Shown here one piece after another: positions 36,625 through 48,600 of a stretch of 64,000 nucleotides of DNA. The notes under the pieces are model-generated. The model saw nothing but the letters and a program-made list of their open reading frames with translations. It was not told where the DNA came from and ran no database searches. Position 1 is the stretch's first letter. Each line of letters starts with the position of its first letter. The DNA is from Rusavskia elegans (taxonomy: Eukaryota > Ascomycota > Lecanoromycetes > Teloschistales > Teloschistaceae). The stretch is from the NCBI GenBank assembly GCA_011316305.1, contig SAUG01000068.1, forward strand, positions 372,001 to 436,000, read 5' to 3'. A program made the translations under genes and the position numbers.

Positions 36625-37185
36625 TCACTGCCACCACCTCCTCACCGCCCCCTCCCCCACAACCCCCCTCACCGTATCCACCACATCAAAATAAACCGTA
36701 TGCCACAACCGCGTCTCCCTAAAAAACCCCACCAGTCCCCTCTCCCCCAAAACCTCACCCACATCCTCCCATCTCAACTTCTTCTCGCCCCCGATCCCCG
36801 GCCCGATCTCAAAATAAAGCGTGTTATACTTGTTATCGGATCTGACGACGAATTTCTCTTCGACGAGCGCGCCGGCGGGTCTTTTGCCGGCGGTGGTGGA
36901 GGCGGCGGTGAGGACGGATAGGATCGTTGCGGGGGAGGGTTCCCAGTTGCAGACTGTTATGGCGAGGGAGAGGGTGGGGGTTAGGGGCCAGGTTTTGTGG
37001 TCGATTGTTAGGTTGGGGAGATGGTGGGTTGGGGGGAGGGAGAGGGAGAGGGGGAGTGCGTTGATGTGGGCGCAGGCGCTGTCGGGGGGGAGAGGAGGCT
37101 GAAAGGGGGAGCAGGAAGCGATGGGCCAGAAGGTGAGGAGGATGCATGCGTAGCGGAGAGTCGAGAGGAAGAGATGATGTCCCAT
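36625..37185 (-). CDS. Small secreted protein of unknown function, 186 aa
   Basis: Single exon with ATG at 37185. The N-terminus (FLSTLRYACILLTFWPIASCS) is a signal peptide; Pro/Leu-rich sequence follows, then a predicted folded domain (LAITVCNWEPSPATILSVLT, KFVVRSDNKYNTLYFEIG, LRWEDVGEVLGERGLVGFF, LWHTVYFDVVDTV). It has few cysteines, so it is not a typical effector or hydrophobin. Coding-strand composition is extremely C-rich at the 5' half. I do not recognise a family. Antisense open frames over the same region are shadows. The reading frame and signal peptide are visible; a function is not inferred. Confidence 0.65.
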   Translation of the reverse strand: MGHHLFLSTLRYACILLTFWPIASCSPFQPPLPPDSACAHINALPLSLSLPPTHHLPNLTIDHKTWPLTPTLSLAITVCNWEPSPATILSVLTAASTTAGKRPAGALVEEKFVVRSDNKYNTLYFEIGPGIGGEKKLRWEDVGEVLGERGLVGFFRETRLWHTVYFDVVDTVRGVVGEGAVRRWWQ

Positions 37186-38809
37186 TTTGGTGTTTGTTCG
37201 ATCTCACGATGCACTTGTTGGGTTTGACAAGGATATTTTCTTCATATGTAGATATATATATATATAATATCTATATATATTTTTAAGCTCAATGGAAGCC
37301 GCGTTTTCCGTTCGTATCCAGGAATTCCATGCGCATCTTACGAAAGCTTCTACGTTGACCCGACCGCTTACATTATGGAGCCGGCCCTATAGACACAAGA
37401 TCAAGGAGACCATGACAAGATGGGCATAGCAGGGAGATGGTACCTGTGATATCAGACATCCATCGGATCGGTTCCAGACCCGCTCACCCATCTATTTCCA
37501 ACAACAACAATACAAAGCTCTCACCAAAGAATTTCCGAAATCATAAGCGAAGAAGACTGAGTACCCTCCTCTCCTTCCCAATCACCATCGCAATCCACCA
37601 CAAAAAGAAAAACATAAAATCTCAACTCACAATCAAGCCACAGCGAGACACAACTCACTATAGCAAGACTCTCCTCTCCCCACGCGGTATTCTATCCACA
37701 GCCCCCTGACATTAACAAACCAGGCCCGCCAAATCTGTTAAACCCCCCCCCCAACCGACCTCCTGATCTTCTTTTAATGCTTTGCAGCGCCACATATCCA
37801 ATTGTCGTTCCAATGTGAAAGAGATGACATGTAATCTGATAGACACAAAGGGTGATCAGCAAGATTATTCGTCAAGGGGCCGAAGCCGCCCCCGTCGAAC
37901 TGATGAAATGCACGTCAAATGCTGATCCTCTTGTGCTGATATCATGGCCCCGGGGCGGCGAAGCATACCACCAATTTGCAGTCGTGGTGGTTTTCGCATT
38001 TGTTATTTGGTCGCGATCGATGGAAAGGGGGGGGACGTTAGAGCGATGTAGAGGAATGTTGGAGAAATGTAGATGAGCGTTGAGGAACGTTGCTGTAGAA
38101 GTATAAGAGAGCGTATGAAAAGAATAAAAACAGCTTGCCCGTTTTTGTGGAATTCAACCAATTACCGAGGATTCCGCGCCGTAAGGAGAAACAAGTGCAG
38201 AAGGCTGGTAATAGCACGTAAAGGCAGAACATTCTGTTTTTTGTCTGGTTTCTTTGGCCTATTGTTTCATTCGGGCATCACATACAATACCTCTCGGTCC
38301 CACCGCGCAACGACCCCATGAATTTTTGCCACCATGATATCGGCTCCTAAGTTCCAGCAAAACAGACGCCGGAATGCAGATTCCCTCCTGTGGCCAAAGA
38401 ACACCGCCTGTCGTTGCGCAAGAACAAGTCTTCCATAAAACGCCTGTGAAAGCAAGTGCTAGAGGGTATACCCAAAGAGTCATAATACATGTCTAAAAGT
38501 CGAAATATGTTTGGTTGTGGCGGCCGCTGTTTTGGGTTGCCGCTTGCTGTAAATCTGACGTGAATTGTTCCGATTTGACCTGGGGCGAGTCGCTCGTTGC
38601 GACTTCATTTCATCTATATCTTCGTGATTCGCTGGCTAGCATTCGCTAGGGATTCGACGAACGCGATTTCGTGTTTGTGACAGACGCTGCGCTCTTTCTG
38701 TTCATGTAGTCGTTGATAGGCAGAATCAAGCCTTTCTGCCAAAGTAAGGATATATGCTTCGCTGATGACAGTCGAAGGCTCAGGATTTGGTGGATGGCAG
38801 TGGTTATTG
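37186..38809. other. Intergenic with simple repeats, no gene seen
   Basis: It holds an alternating TA tract (about 37252-37280), a C homopolymer near 37743 and short imperfect GAATGTTG-like repeats near 38050-38095. No coding or RNA gene supported. Confidence 0.5.
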
Positions 38810-40013
38810 TCATCGACCGTAGGCTCCGATGCCACTTCCTACTCCGAGCATCCCGATACCGTAGCTGCCTCTACGGTCACCCATGGCGGGCGGGGTTGCA
38901 GAGGTATAATCCTGAACGAGCACATGTAAGCAGCTGAGGAGATAGCATACGACTGGGACTGGCGGGAGCTACCTTCTTTCGTCTCTTTGCGGCGCCACCT
39001 TTTCGACTACCATCTTCAGACGAGTTCCCGCCAAGATCGATGAGAACATCGCCATCGTCGTCTAAAAAGCCCTCGCCGTATCCCTCGAAGCTATGATCGT
39101 CATATCGTCGCTTCTTGCCGGCTCGCTTCGGCCGATTTGCCTCAGTGAGTGGGAATTTGCCCGTCTGCGGACGGATACCGTTTGCCTGACCGTTCACTTT
39201 GACACCTGCATCGGGTCGCATGGGCTTTTTGACCCGTTCATCGATGGTGGGCAGAGGCTTCGTCTTCTCATTGCCGAGCAGATCTTCCCAATCATGCTCG
39301 GCGGTATTTGGCACCGGACCCGGTTGCATCTGCATCGCCAGACCCAGTTTCTGCATCGTGGCCTGTGACAGCCCATTGTGGACGTCTTTGCCGTGTACGT
39401 TCTGGTTATGCCACTCTTCAGCCGGCCACTGCGCCATCTGCAGTAGGCCCACCGGATTCTTCTCGTGATCATGCTTCACAGCCCGATTTCTACCGGCCAA
39501 CCCGAAGCCTTTGACTTTACCCTCGTAGGATTTCCTCATCTTATTGATCTTCTCGCCCGTGTTGGGGTCGGTCCGTGCGACGGTCGCAGCGAGAGAGTCA
39601 AGACCGAAGAGGGTAAGGAGATCCTGTTGGAGATGTGGGACTCGTGCTGGCTTTTGAGCTATCCACGAGCTTTGTGTCAACGTAAATCATGCACAAGCTG
39701 AGCCTGTAGCCTTACCCATCGGACCTTGCTCAGGCGCACCCTCTTGTCCAGCAGCTGGGGGAGCATCCTGAGGCACCGGTGGCTTTGCAGGAAGCTCATG
39801 AGCAGGATCCGTCGCAGCTGCCCGGGGTTGATGATGGGGTAATTTGGAGACTAGATTTGGGTCCATGGGATCGGAATGAGGGCAGGGTTCAGTTTGAGGT
39901 GGAAGATCCGGGTCGATTTCCATGTCTTGATGGTAGCCAACGCCTGCAAGCTTCCCATAGTGTCGAAGAGTGTCAGTGTGAGTGGTAGTGGAGGTGAGGG
40001 TGAAGGCGCTCAT
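38810..40013 (-). CDS. med19: Mediator subunit 19 (Rox3-type), 361 aa
   Basis: Head-module subunit of the RNA polymerase II Mediator complex. Exons 40013-39716, 39658-38973 and 38911-38810; introns 39659-39715 and 38912-38972 restore frame, total 1086 nt. An N-terminal Pro-rich segment (SKLPHHQPRAAATDPAHELP) precedes the Med19 core from about residue 100: ARV then PHLQQDLLTLFGLDSLAATV, GEKINKMRKSYEGKVKGFGL and LLQMAQWPAEEWHNQ. Basic nuclear-type segments follow (KRAGKKRRYDD, KRRKK). The last exon gives DYTSATPPAMGDRRGSYGIG and MLGVGSGIG, the expected C-terminus. I chose donor GTAGCT at 38972, in preference to a later GTATGC, because only it keeps this frame. It is divergent from the bHLH gene, with 779 bp between the starts. 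Confidence 0.93.
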
Positions 40014-40792
40014 CTGTTGAAGGAAAGCGGTGACTTGACGTTGGACAACGGAAGGGAAGCTGCTGGCGGAGGACTGGAGGAGGCTAAAAGCGGCTTGTCG
40101 GCACTCTCAGCCCTACGTTGATTGCCGATCTATAATAGACGAGTCTTGGCGACCTCTGAAGGTCTCACAGTCACACTCTCACTTCACCTCGCGCAAACAA
40201 ATATACATACGACTACTCCGCTCCTCGTTTGTCTTTCTATGGTACAGTGGCCTGCCGGTGAATATAACGATGCAGTGCCCATCGTCAGGACAGAGGTGGC
40301 TGAAGGCGACAACATCAGATTATACTGCGGTACAAAACGACTAGTTCAATCGTGTCCGAGCAGCATTTCCATTCTGGTTTTGACAGGTTGTACAGCCGTT
40401 GGACTCCTTGGTTGCAGATATTGAGAAGATTCAATGGAATCACCTGCAAAGTAAAGTATTCGAACCTTGTTCTTTTTCGAAGGTGAGGAGCGTTCAACCC
40501 ACAGTTGCTAAACCCAGATAGGCAAGCATGGTCCACTCACATCCCGCCGGTGGGGTTCTTGGGGTTTTGATCGGTGATCCTCGTGGGAGGGATGATTGGC
40601 CTCTCGTCTTCGAAAAGCACACGACCACACCAGTGCCTACAGAGGGGTCCTTCCTCCTTCGCCATGATAAACCCGCTGCTTGCGACTCACATGCACAACA
40701 TGAAGCGTCGCCTGCTATCAATTTGCCTTAAAGATTCCTTCAATCCCCCCTGAGCTGGGAAGTTGCTGAAGCCTGAGCACGCGATAGGCGCT
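40014..40792. promoter_or_regulatory. Divergent promoter region with a possible uORF
   Basis: Between MED19 (minus) and the DevR-like gene (plus). An ATG frame of 67 codons (40528-40731) ends 61 bases before the bHLH start and would be an upstream ORF if the transcript begins before it. I see no TATA or other defined site. Confidence 0.45.
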
Positions 40793-41928
40793 ATGCCTCG
40801 AACCACCTTCCCCCCAACGCCTGCTTCGTCAATGGACATCATTGGCAAAGATGGCGAGTCTCAATACCTTCCAAAAGAAAACAACACCTTTGTCCTTCCT
40901 CCTCCCGCAATTGCCCCAGCGCCCACCTGCGATGCATCGATTGGAGATGCAGGATCCGAAACAGCACAGAAAGCATCCGAATATTCCCTGCCTCCACCTC
41001 CGACACGTACTCGGAAGATCATTCAGATGACGCCCAAAACGCAACCAAACGACGGTCCTGCAGACTCATCCCTCGGAAATGTCTCAGCTAAGACGCGCTC
41101 GGCGGGAGCATCGGCTTCATCAGCCAAGGGCAAGACGGCTGCGAAGAAACAGCCGAGCTCCACTAGTCAAGCTGGCAAGAGGATTGCGAGGAAAACGGCT
41201 CACAGCGTCATCGAGAGACGACGAAGGTCGAAGATGAACGAGGAGTTTGGAGTCTTGAAGGATATGATCCCTGCTTGCAAAGATCAGGACATGCACAAAC
41301 TTGCCATCCTGCAGGTTCGATATCACCCATGGCCTACGATTCAATGACATGAATACTCAAACTGGTATAGGCTAGTATCGACTACCTCCGCTACCTTGAA
41401 CAGTGTATTGGAGACCTGAAAGCTGCGAGCGGCGTCGGATCAGCCTCAGCCACACAGAAGTCACCCAAGCCGTTCCAGCAATTCACTCCCCCGCAGTATC
41501 AGGCACACGAAGAAGACGACGAGGATGATGAGGATACTGATGTTGAGATGACCGAGACCCCTATTCTTCCACCCTTAAGGACGATCCACCTAGATCATGC
41601 GCCAGTATACACCAGTCCGCAGTCTACGACCACATCGCCAGCCCTGGCCGCCATTCAGCATCAGAACGCAATGTCTCAGAACTCATCGCTCTCCGCGTTA
41701 CCCTCACCTACCGTTGGACCACAGATGTCTACCCATCTTGGGCTTCATCGACAATATACGAGTTCCGCGTCAACTTCCCCCGCGCTGATACCTACCTCGT
41801 CGAAGGAAGCTGATGAGGAAGCTACTGCTGCTCTGATGATGCTCAATAAGGATCGTCGGAACACCAACAGCAGCAATCATAGTAGCAGCGGACGAGGGAT
41901 GAGCGTCAAGGAGCTGCTCAGTTCCTAG
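40793..41928 (+). CDS. devR: bHLH transcription factor, DevR/Esc1-like, 359 aa
   Basis: Nuclear E-box-binding regulator; Aspergillus DevR, related to S. pombe Esc1, affects conidiation and pigment. Exons 40793-41314 and 41371-41928, intron 41315-41370 (56 nt). The start MPRTTFPPTP fits the family. The bHLH domain spans about 134-191: basic region KTAHSVIERRRRSKMNEEF with the His137/Glu141/Arg E-box contacts, helix 1 VLKDMIPAC, loop, and helix 2 KLAILQASIDYLRYLEQCI. The intron falls between Gln and Ala inside helix 2. An acidic patch (EEDDEDDEDTDVEMTE) and a Ser/Thr/Pro-rich tail ending SVKELLSS follow. The symbol rests on remembered similarity of the bHLH region, so treat it as probable. Confidence 0.88.
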
Positions 41929-42436
41929 TTTACACGGCGGTTCAGCCGAGTACCAATTGGATTTCCTCCAGACAAGGAGTCTTCAGGAACGGAGTCTTTG
42001 TCAAATATCAAGTCGTGCTGATCAAACGGGTTGGGGTTTAATACCACATGTGGTCGCATTCATAGTTTACACTGGAGATCTTGAAGACTAATATCACTCC
42101 CATTACAAACCCCATTGACCCAACCGATAGGATCAAACTCCTAAATATGTGCGTTCTATTGCATTCATCCACAGTCTTCGAATGTGTCAGAGTCAAGCGA
42201 TTTGCACTTTCCCCCGGATTCCATTACGCGGATCGGTGGGGTAACAATAATAGCAGTAGTGTCACGGGACCAGTCCACCAAAACCCCGCATTCTCCCCCT
42301 TTTCTATGCTCAGCTCGTACCTGATCATCCAGTGACTTGACAACGAGCGAGTACAGTGTAACTTATCAGTAAGAAGCAGCAAGATCGAAGAAGAGCTTTT
42401 TACCTTTCGACATTCGAAGACCTCCAATCCGCAATC
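41929..42436. other. Intergenic, no gene seen
   Basis: 3' flank of the bHLH gene and promoter of the next plus-strand gene. Nothing else recognised. Confidence 0.5.
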
Positions 42437-43219
42437 ATGTCCTCAGAAACAGCAGATCTTACCAAGGTCGATTCGGCCATCTCAGGCTTGTCTTCGTCGC
42501 CGCCAGAGGAGAAGAAGGGCCATCGGAGGGCCAGTTCGAGTGCTGCGGGGGTGTATAACATCAATGACCTAGGTATGTCAATGACTCTGCAATGAAGCCT
42601 GAAACCAGGGAGCCTGCCGTCTGTCCCGCGTGACCCACTCGCTGACGCTTCATGCAGAGAAGGAAGGAAAAGAACTCCAAATAGCAAAGGAGACCCAGAA
42701 ACTGAATTGGTACGTGACGTACTGTTGATCCACCATGTTTTACAACGGCGTCGATAGCGTAACGGCTCGGCCACTCGTAGAACTTAACCTTCGGCCAGCC
42801 ACTGGAGCTGACATGTAACCAGGAAACTGAACACGTCTCCGGCAACATTGGATGACAAGGAAGCACTGAAGAAATTCCTCACCACACCTCCAGTCAAGAA
42901 GATCGACTTGCACTTCCCGCTGGGCCTCGAGGTTACAGCGCGAAACCTGAAGGGCGTAACGATCAAAGACGCTTTGGATGCTATCCACAAACAGTTCAAG
43001 AAAAAGGTATGTTCCGTACTTGCCCATGACCACGGATGGCGTCGCTGATGTGTCCTTGATCAGGCGGATGACGAGCTGGAACTTCCCGTACTGGCGGGTT
43101 TCGAATGGGACAAGGAAGAGTCATGGACAAGACTGATTGTGCATCAGAAGAAGGAAGGTGCTCCATCCAGTGGCGGCGGAAAGAAGAAGGACAAGAAGAA
43201 GGAAACCTATGATGAATAG
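42437..43219 (+). CDS. Conserved small fungal protein of unknown function, 175 aa
   Basis: Four exons (42437-42572, 42658-42709, 42823-43006, 43064-43219) joined in frame. The N-terminus is Ser-rich and flexible (SSETADLTKVDSAISGLSSS). The core is highly ordered: EKEGKELQIAKETQKLNWKL, TLDDKEALKKFLTTPPVKKI, DLHFPLGLEVTARNLKGVTI, KDALDAIHKQFKKK and LAGFEWDKEESWTRLIVHQK. The C-terminus is lysine-rich (GGGKKKDKKKE). The core resembles the DUF6699-type domains seen in many fungi; this is from memory and not certain. No enzymatic motif. All three introns have good donors (GTATGT, GTACGT, GTATGT). Confidence 0.8.
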
Positions 43220-43707
43220 CCCATCATGCCGTTTGCATGGCTGCCGTGGTGAGCGAGGACCTGGCGAGGTGTACGAATAACCTCTAGCAGAGGCAGCAGG
43301 GCTGAGATAGGAGATATCAATAGCTACACAATCATTACTGGTCTTTCAAGCATGTTTTCCTCTTGAACAGGCAGGACGAGCAGCAATGGAACCCATGAGG
43401 ACAGTCGCACAGCGGGAGGTGATTCATAACATGATAGCGGCAAGGTGAGGAGGGTGCTTCTTGACATAGTCCACAAAGGCAATACGTGGTAGCCCAGTCA
43501 GGAACATGGGATGGCTTTCGTGGTAACAAATGGGGTTTCGCACCAGATTGTGATTGGAATTGTGGAGAGAAATATTTTCTCCGACGAGGACTTAAGGGGA
43601 CAGTTGATCACGTGACTGAGCCCTAGATATCAGTTGCTTTTCTACCAGCATTGGTGGCATGAATAGTGAAATCTCCTCTACCGAGTACTGGCTTTTGTAT
43701 CGTTGCA
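43220..43707. other. Intergenic, no gene seen
   Basis: Promoter side of the DAO-type oxidase. No other feature recognised. Confidence 0.5.
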
Positions 43708-45156
43708 ATGGATGAACGTGCAGGAATTGTGCCTACCTTACCACGGTCGAATCCAACCTCTTCATACTGGCAAGACCCTCCGCATCGACTTTCCACTCAT
43801 AGAACGACCAGCGAACTGCCCGAGTCTGTTTCAACCATCATTATCGGATCTGGAATCACGGGTGCAAGCATTGCATACAATGTACTTGACAGTTCTGACA
43901 CCTCCTCGGTGCTGATGCTCGAAGCCCGCACCGCATGCTCTGGGGCCACTGGACGCAATGGTGGCCACACCAAAGCTGCGAGCTATCGAGCATTCCTCGA
44001 CAACGTGCGAGACCAGGGCGAAGAGGAAGCGGCCAAGATTGCTCGATTCGAGTATAGAAACATAAAAGCAGTACATGCCTTCGCAAGGGAGCACAACATT
44101 GAATGCGATAGCTGGGAAGGAGACACGGTAGACATCATATATGACACCAGTCAATGGAACCGGGCTCAAAAAGCCGTCTCGGAAATGAGAAGGATACTAG
44201 GTGAAGAAGACGCAGCAGCGCAGTACAAGTTCCACGATGCTTCCGAGACAGCAGAAAAATTCTTGACCAAGGGCGAGGTGGGTTCTGTATCGTACGAGGC
44301 CGGATCTATTAGTGCATACAAGTTTGTCATCGGTATCTTGGAACTTGCTCTCATGAAAGGGTTGAATCTGCAAACGGAGACCCCAGCGTTGGAACTCAGC
44401 CGATCAAGTCGCTGGACGGTCAAGACGCCGCGAGGGTCCATCGAGGCAGAGAGGGTCATCATGGCTACGAATGGGTACACTGCTTACTTGTATCCACCAG
44501 TGAAAGGAATCATCGTTCCACTCCGTGGGACCGTAGCCGCCCAGAGGCCTGGAAGCAGAATGCCGAAAGAAGGGTTGAAAACGACATACTCCTTCATATA
44601 TGGTAATGGCTATGAGTATATGATATTTCGGCCGCCCGGATCGACGTACGCTGGCGATCTGGTCATCGGTGGGTGCTCGACCAAAGCTCAAGGAGAAGGT
44701 CTGTACGAATGGGGAACAACCGATGACACCGCCATGGACCCTGACATCGGTCAATATGTACGCGATAGTGCTGCAAATTACTTTGGCTCCCAGTGGGGCG
44801 AAGACGATCCAGACGGCAGGATCAGGAAACAGTGGACCGGTGTCATGGGCTATTCTTCGCAGGGATTTCCACTCGTAGGAATGGCTCCTGGTGAAGACAA
44901 CCTGTGGATTGCTGCTTCGTTCCAAGGTTCTGGGATGGCTCTTTGTTTCCTCACAGCAAAAGCTCTGGTCACGATGATGGATGGAGAAGACGGTGAAAGA
45001 ATAAGTGACTGGTTTCCTCGAGCATTCCGGATGTCTGAAAGTCGATTGAAACATAAATTCCGAGGAAGGCTTCATGAGAAAGCGCCTATGGACCTAGAGC
45101 TCAAAGCCGCCTGTGAAGCACAACCTGAGCCGCAGGAATGTACCATCCGGAGCTAA
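43708..45156 (+). CDS. FAD-dependent DAO-family amine oxidase/dehydrogenase, 482 aa
   Basis: Single-exon flavoprotein of the D-amino-acid-oxidase/glycine-oxidase superfamily; fungal members oxidise secondary or primary amines or amino acids. The dinucleotide-binding motif is STIIIGSGITGASIAYNVL (about 42-60). The following ARTACSGATGRNGGHTKAA has the family's flavin-contact signature. ERVIMATNGYTA and the C-terminal FPLVGMAPGEDNLWIAAS and FQGSGMALCF complete the fold. A Pro/Ser/Arg-rich N-terminus of about 40 residues lacks a clear signal peptide, and the C-terminus (TIRS) is not a canonical peroxisomal SKL. ATG 43708 is the first in this frame; upstream codons in the open frame begin only with GTG. 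No neighbouring gene hints at the substrate. Confidence 0.88.
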   Translation: MDERAGIVPTLPRSNPTSSYWQDPPHRLSTHRTTSELPESVSTIIIGSGITGASIAYNVLDSSDTSSVLMLEARTACSGATGRNGGHTKAASYRAFLDNVRDQGEEEAAKIARFEYRNIKAVHAFAREHNIECDSWEGDTVDIIYDTSQWNRAQKAVSEMRRILGEEDAAAQYKFHDASETAEKFLTKGEVGSVSYEAGSISAYKFVIGILELALMKGLNLQTETPALELSRSSRWTVKTPRGSIEAERVIMATNGYTAYLYPPVKGIIVPLRGTVAAQRPGSRMPKEGLKTTYSFIYGNGYEYMIFRPPGSTYAGDLVIGGCSTKAQGEGLYEWGTTDDTAMDPDIGQYVRDSAANYFGSQWGEDDPDGRIRKQWTGVMGYSSQGFPLVGMAPGEDNLWIAASFQGSGMALCFLTAKALVTMMDGEDGERISDWFPRAFRMSESRLKHKFRGRLHEKAPMDLELKAACEAQPEPQECTIRS

Positions 45157-45338
45157 GGTGTCATGCCTCCTTTCAATTGAATGCCAGAACCTGTCTCTGT
45201 CAGTCTCGACAGCTCATGGCGAGTGTGGGAAGTCGATCACTTGGACGAACCTTCTATAACGCCGCAGCAGCCATGTCGAGCTGACAGCTCTGGTCACAGC
45301 TTCGAAGTCTCTGTGACAGCGTGAGTAGTGGTCCATGT

Positions 45339-45679
45339 TCAGGGCTTGTCAAGCAAACCTGCCGAACCCGCCGTTCCTGCTTTTGTGTTATCTTGTGCTT
45401 TACCGTCCAAGTTCCATCCATCGAGATAGTTCTTTCTGGTTTCCTCTCGAGTCACTGGCTTCTGTTGCTGCTTTTGGAAGAGTGCTGCGTTGTATGCATC
45501 GACTTTTGCCACGTACTCGTGGATTGCTGGAGACGCGAACAAGGACGACGGGTGAAGATTGTGCGGGATAGGGGATCGGCAACGGTCGCTGAAAGTCAAG
45601 GCAGAAGTCGGTGAAGATCCTTCGTAACAGCCTCCAAAAGAAGGCAACCGATAAAGGGGGGGTGGCACACTTACGACAT
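45339..45679 (-). CDS. Small protein with a 5-nt first coding exon, 84 aa
   Basis: Exons 45679-45675 (ATGTC) and 45588-45339; intron 45589-45674 with GTAAGT donor and TTTCAG acceptor. The spliced frame reads MSDRCRSPIPHNLHPSSLFA, then SPAIHEYVAKVDAYNAALFQ, KQQQKPVTREETRKNYLDGW, NLDGKAQ and a Gly/Ala-rich tail. The central helical part looks like genuine protein. I do not recognise the family. The start depends on the tiny first exon; without it no suitable ATG lies in the frame, only stops upstream. The stop at 45339 is 182 bp from the stop of the plus-strand oxidase, so the two genes converge. Confidence 0.6.
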
Positions 45680-48600
45680 CTTGGCAACACTTCCCACAAG
45701 AATCAACGTATGTACAGACAGAGCTATTGGCTGGTTGTGCCAGTCGAAAAGACAGGGAGGAGTCAAATCAGGTGAGTATGGGATCTGGAAGCCAAGTGTG
45801 CTGTTTGGGCCCTTTAACGATGACAGGGGATCTTCGCAGGTATTTGTATGGGTGCTTCAAGCGCAAGTCAAAGTCAAATCTATCGGTCCTGAGCTGGCTT
45901 CGGGAGCCTATGTCCGCAACAGAGATCAGAGGGGGACAGTCCTTTGCAGGCGAAGAACTGAACTTCGCGCCTCAAGCTGGGGCCAGGGCGAAAAGGACCG
46001 ACAAATCTCAGTGCCCGCGTCGATTAGCACTGTTCTAATACGCGCCCTTTTTTGGGGCATGATATTTGCGTCATTGGCCGTCATGATGCTGCATGCTGGG
46101 GACCATGTCTTCTATGTGCAGGGCACTAGAAGTTTTCATTCCAGCTCCATTGTGGAGCATCCAACGTGTTGCTACTAGGCCAACAGTACACCCAGTGATC
46201 CATTGTGTCAGGACACAGGAGCTCGATGTTGTTGGTACAGCCGCAAGCATGTCACGGCTAGATGCAGGTTGAATGCATACGACTCTTGGTCACCACCCTC
46301 CTGCACAGTGGGTTGCAGACGGAGAGGTTGCCGAGTCTGTCAGTCTCAGCCAATTATCGTCGAAGCAATACCAAAGTTGTCTATGAGGGCTTCAAGGGGG
46401 CTTACAACTTATTGACGCATGCTTACACCCTCCTAAATGACAGACCCTCTTTAGACGCAATCCCCTCTGACCGCCAAATCTGAACATTCAGCCAGCGAGA
46501 GATTATGGCAACACCCTTCCACTGCGTTCGGTCTACATCAACAAGCAGACGATGGAGCCAAATGCGATGTGTGGGGATCCAATCAAATTAGGGGCCCAGC
46601 AGGGCCACGATCAGCGCTCACAGGATACGTTTCCCCAAGCGCACCTTCGTGCGGCAAGGTACCTTAGCCAACGCCCTCAACCGTTGCTACACCTTAATTC
46701 CGGAGCCTTATGAGGCACTTCTTGTCCGATGATTCGTCGCCATTGAAAATCCCTTCATCAGACGGTTCATCGAACAGGTAACTGGGATTTCTCTTCATTC
46801 TTTGGTCCTCGCGAACACTTTCCTCTTGGACTTCCGAAAGAGCGGCTCAGCAAACCAAACGTCCCTATTACCAATCAGAGCTACGTACACTACACCCCTG
46901 CCTCAAGCTGTGTGCCCCATACGAATTAGAGACTTCCATTGTCCTTCCATGCATAAGCTCATTTCGCATATAGCCCTGCTCTCGCGGAAGATTCTCTCGC
47001 GTGGCGCCATCTAGCTGCCGAAGCTTATTTATCAGTCCCATCTCGTGAACCAGCGCCCGGTTTTTTTTGGGGGGAAAATGCTGCCATTGGAGAGGATCAA
47101 ACGAAGCTACATTGAGGGACCCCTGCCATTGGCAAGGCAAGAGATGGTCCCCCGTGCCGACCAAAATAAATTTACGCGAATGCCTTAAGGCAGCAGCCGT
47201 GGGCCCAAGGGGACGTCACTCGATCTCTTTTATGGACATACTGTTCTCGAGATCCTGTCATGTCATCGGATCTGTCCGCTCCGCATGCAGCATATCCGTC
47301 GCCCAAGCCTGCTTCCATTGCCACGACTGCAGCTGCGATTCGGTCGCCAGTATCTTTCGGTAGGTAGCATATCTATTTTCCAAAGCCCTTTCTCTTTCGT
47401 CTATTCTCATCCCATTTGGTAAATCTTTGTGGTGGCGAACCCTTGTCACGATAAAGAATTTTTGGCTGCGCCCTCCAATGCCTGTGTCATTGGGACAACT
47501 GTCTACCCAGAGTGTTGTCAACCCACGATGACGCCACAGGATTATGGCGTGGCAGAGGGTTCACTCTAAACCCTCGCTACTTTACCAACTCATCGAATGA
47601 GCCCCTTAGCGAGCCAACTCCATTCTAGGATGTCTAGCTGCCTGGCGAATATACAAATCCGTCCAGGCACAAGGCTACCTCAAGGAATCGCCATTTGAAG
47701 ATGAACGGAGAGCTCCAGCCGACACACGGTCCGAATCCCTTCTCATAGTAATGCGGCGACCTTCAATGTCGTATTCCATGCGCCGGCAGAGGTGGGTCCA
47801 ACTCGCTTAGCAATGCCTTACAACCCCTAAAATCTGGGACCCTGCTGGCGCATTGGGTACCCGGTGCTTTTTGCCGCGTGAACCCGGTCAAAGGTTGTTT
47901 ACAACCTTCCGGGCGGCAAAATCTAATGCGGCAATGTGAATTCGCGTTGATGGACTTCGAGTAAGGATCACCCCTGTATCTTGTGACAGGAGCAGATGTG
48001 TGTCCGACAACCTCCCCCCACCCGGCCAGAACAATCCACCAAAAAGGAAAGCAACATCCTCCAACCCCCTTTTAGATTATCATAAATTCGTATCACTCGC
48101 TAACCTTTCCCAACCACCCATTCTTTCGCTTAGACGGACAACTTCCCTCAATTTTCCGATTTCTCCACTACTTAGAATCTTGATGCTGTATATCTCCCTT
48201 CTCATGTGTATTTAGTATCCACTCCGTATGACTGTGGACATGACGACTTACCTTCTATTCCGATCCAATCCACACGACTAACGTACAATGCCGACATTGC
48301 CTAATTCAGTTTGACCATGGAAAGGGATGATCAGATATATTAATTGTTATATTTCAGTCGTTAGGGTTCGGTTCGGTTAGGTTAGGGAAGGGGGGGTTTG
48401 GAATTATCTTGGAATGGGGGATTACGAAGTTTTTCAATTTTTTTCTTGGGGGGGGGGGAATAGACAACCTTAGTCTACCCGCTTGAGGTTGGAAAGGTTC
48501 GTTCACTGAGGGAAACATCTCGACGAAAATCACCTAGATCATGGCCGATTTCTTATTGCCGGAGATGATTTAGGGTATGTTAGATGAATGGTCGTATGCA

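Noticed and set aside
38614..38835. Open frame after the MED19 stop on the minus strand, with helical-looking sequence
   Set aside because: No ATG, and the MED19 last exon already ends in the expected family C-terminus. An alternative last exon is conceivable but unsupported.
43335..43529. Cysteine-rich minus-strand frame
   Set aside because: Cysteine spacing fits no zinc-finger type, and it lies in the 3' flank of a plus-strand gene without a start context.
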